DNA of 40,737 bases from Allokutzneria sp. NRRL B-24872. Its GTDB lineage: Bacteria; Actinomycetota; Actinomycetes; Mycobacteriales; Pseudonocardiaceae. The position numbers and the translations under genes are program-made. How positions within the stretch are numbered: the stretch's first letter is position 1; each line of letters opens with the position of its first letter. Positions 39,946 through 40,737 of this stretch are shown in pieces. Location of the stretch: the NCBI RefSeq assembly GCF_002155965.1, contig NZ_MUMH01000050.1:1-40737 (forward strand), in the 5' to 3' direction. Under the pieces are notes generated by a model that saw nothing but the letters and a program-made list of their open reading frames with translations, was not told the origin of the DNA and made no database searches.

Positions 39946-40578
39946 TCAGCTGACCTTTTCGTTGCCCCACAAGGCATCCGGAGAGGCAAGCAGGCGCAGT
40001 TCCTCGCGCGCCGCAGTAGGTTTGCTGCGCCGCATCCCGGCCGTGACGCACCGCTGCACCACCTGCGGTTGCTCGCGCCACAGGCGCAGCCCTCGGCGCA
40101 GCAGCACCGGCACCGGCTTGCGCGCCTCGGTCACGTCGCGGGCGAAGCGCCGCGCCGCGGTCAGCGACGCCGACGGTGCCAGCACGAGCGCGTCGGCGAG
40201 CACCCCGGCATCGCGGCAGTCGTCCACGATCCGGTCCGCGAAGAGCCCTTCCGCGATGAACAGCGACGAGTCGCGCACCGAGACCGTGCGCTCGCCCGAC
40301 CGGCTGTCCGAGGCGATGTCGTAGATCGGCGCCCGCACCTCGCCGGACTCGGCCAGCTCGGTGATCGCCGCGACCGCGTCCTCGGCGTTCCAGGCCTCCG
40401 GGTGGTCCCAGTCCACCGCCCCGGCCTCGTCGCGGGGCAGCCTGGGATCGCGGCCCTCGCGGTAGAAGTCGTCCAACCGGAGCACGGGCCAGCCCAGGTG
40501 GGCGGCGAGGGTGGACTTCCCGGAGCCGGACGGACCGGCCAGCAACACGACGCGCGCGCGAAGGGTGGAAGACGACAC
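39946..40578 (-). CDS. Uridine kinase-like P-loop protein
   Basis: About 210 residues, with Walker A AGPSGSGKST near the start, LRLDDFYREG (the nucleoside-kinase DD/Y motif) and LFIAEGLFA in the place of the strand before the LID region. This fits the uridine/phosphoribulokinase-like family. The start is uncertain: GTG 40578 gives a short lead before the P-loop, GTG 40596 is also possible and is preceded by GGGGG. The frame is open further, into the 85-bp repeat, but that part is unlikely to be translated. Confidence 0.8.
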   Translation of the reverse strand: MSSSTLRARVVLLAGPSGSGKSTLAAHLGWPVLRLDDFYREGRDPRLPRDEAGAVDWDHPEAWNAEDAVAAITELAESGEVRAPIYDIASDSRSGERTVSVRDSSLFIAEGLFADRIVDDCRDAGVLADALVLAPSASLTAARRFARDVTEARKPVPVLLRRGLRLWREQPQVVQRCVTAGMRRSKPTAAREELRLLASPDALWGNEKVS

Positions 40579-40652
40579 GGGAAACGAGTCTCTCACGCCG
40601 CACACCCCCACAGCGACACTCACCCGCCCAGCCTTGACATCCGCCAAGTCCG

Positions 40653-40737
40653 CCAAACACCCGTTTCGTACTCCACTCGGGAAAGAGAGCGCTCCCAAAT
40701 CCCGCTTTCGGTACGAAACGGGAGAGGTTTAGACCAC
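40653..40737 (-). repeat. 85-bp palindromic element, copy 2 (inverted)
   Basis: Reverse-complement copy of the element at 30131-30215, about 80 percent alike by eye. The 63-base palindrome is at 40660-40722 with the same perfect 12-base arms, the same CGAAAGCGGGA segment and the same GTGGTCTA outer flank, which here ends exactly at the window edge. The centre differs from copy 1 yet keeps GAGCGCTC. It lies upstream of the kinase gene, so it is not a terminator for that gene. Confidence 0.8.

Noticed and set aside
30131-40737. The right flank as a composite transposon bounded by the inverted 85-bp elements
   Set aside because: No transposase or integrase lies between them and no target duplication is visible; the genes look like ordinary chromosomal ones.

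Overview
The window is high-GC actinobacterial DNA with many GTG starts, stop/start overlaps and actinobacterial families (DUF222-HNH, GntR-TetR fusion, Tat-exported PhoD). The style best fits Pseudonocardiaceae or a close relative; this is inferred from gene content and codon habit, not from a marker gene.

The core (about 2.07-30.08 kb) is a metallophore cluster of the pyochelin/yersiniabactin/coelibactin type. A rightward operon starts with a type II thioesterase. It continues with NRPS 1 (ArCP-Cy-A-PCP-Cy-A[MT/E-like insert]-PCP), a saccharopine-dehydrogenase-like oxidoreductase and a thiazolinyl imide reductase. After a methyltransferase gene on the opposite strand come a VOC-fold protein, NRPS 2 (TubC docking-Cy-A-PCP-TE) and two half-transporters of the YbtP/YbtQ or IrtA/IrtB kind. 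A divergent leftward operon encodes a complete Dpp/Opp-type importer (lipoprotein, two permeases, double ATPase), then a cytochrome P450 and a class II asparagine-synthetase-like amidotransferase. The 372-bp divergent promoter region holds two sequences resembling DtxR/IdeR/DmdR iron boxes, one facing each operon. The expected product is an aryl-capped chain of three five-membered rings, one probably reduced, released by a TE whose nucleophile is Cys. No aryl acid synthase, aryl-AMP ligase or PPTase is in the window, so the starter must be made and activated elsewhere. The first A domain has a non-standard specificity code.

Left flank (1-2.05 kb): a 40-bp tandem repeat, a DUF222/HNH protein and a frameshifted DUF1877-like gene.

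Right flank (30.1-40.7 kb), unrelated to the metallophore: an 85-bp palindromic element, a flavin-reductase-like/Imm1 fusion, a HIT protein, an ATPase_2 protein with a tandem palindromic operator, a class V aminotransferase, a C45 acyltransferase-like Ntn hydrolase, a frameshifted GNAT gene, a GntR-TetR fusion regulator, a TetR regulator, a PhoD phosphatase, a secreted ricin-B lectin and a uridine-kinase-like P-loop protein. The last bases are a second, inverted copy of the 85-bp element.

An interrupted palindrome, GTCCNNNGTGGAC, recurs across genes of unrelated function and looks over-represented.
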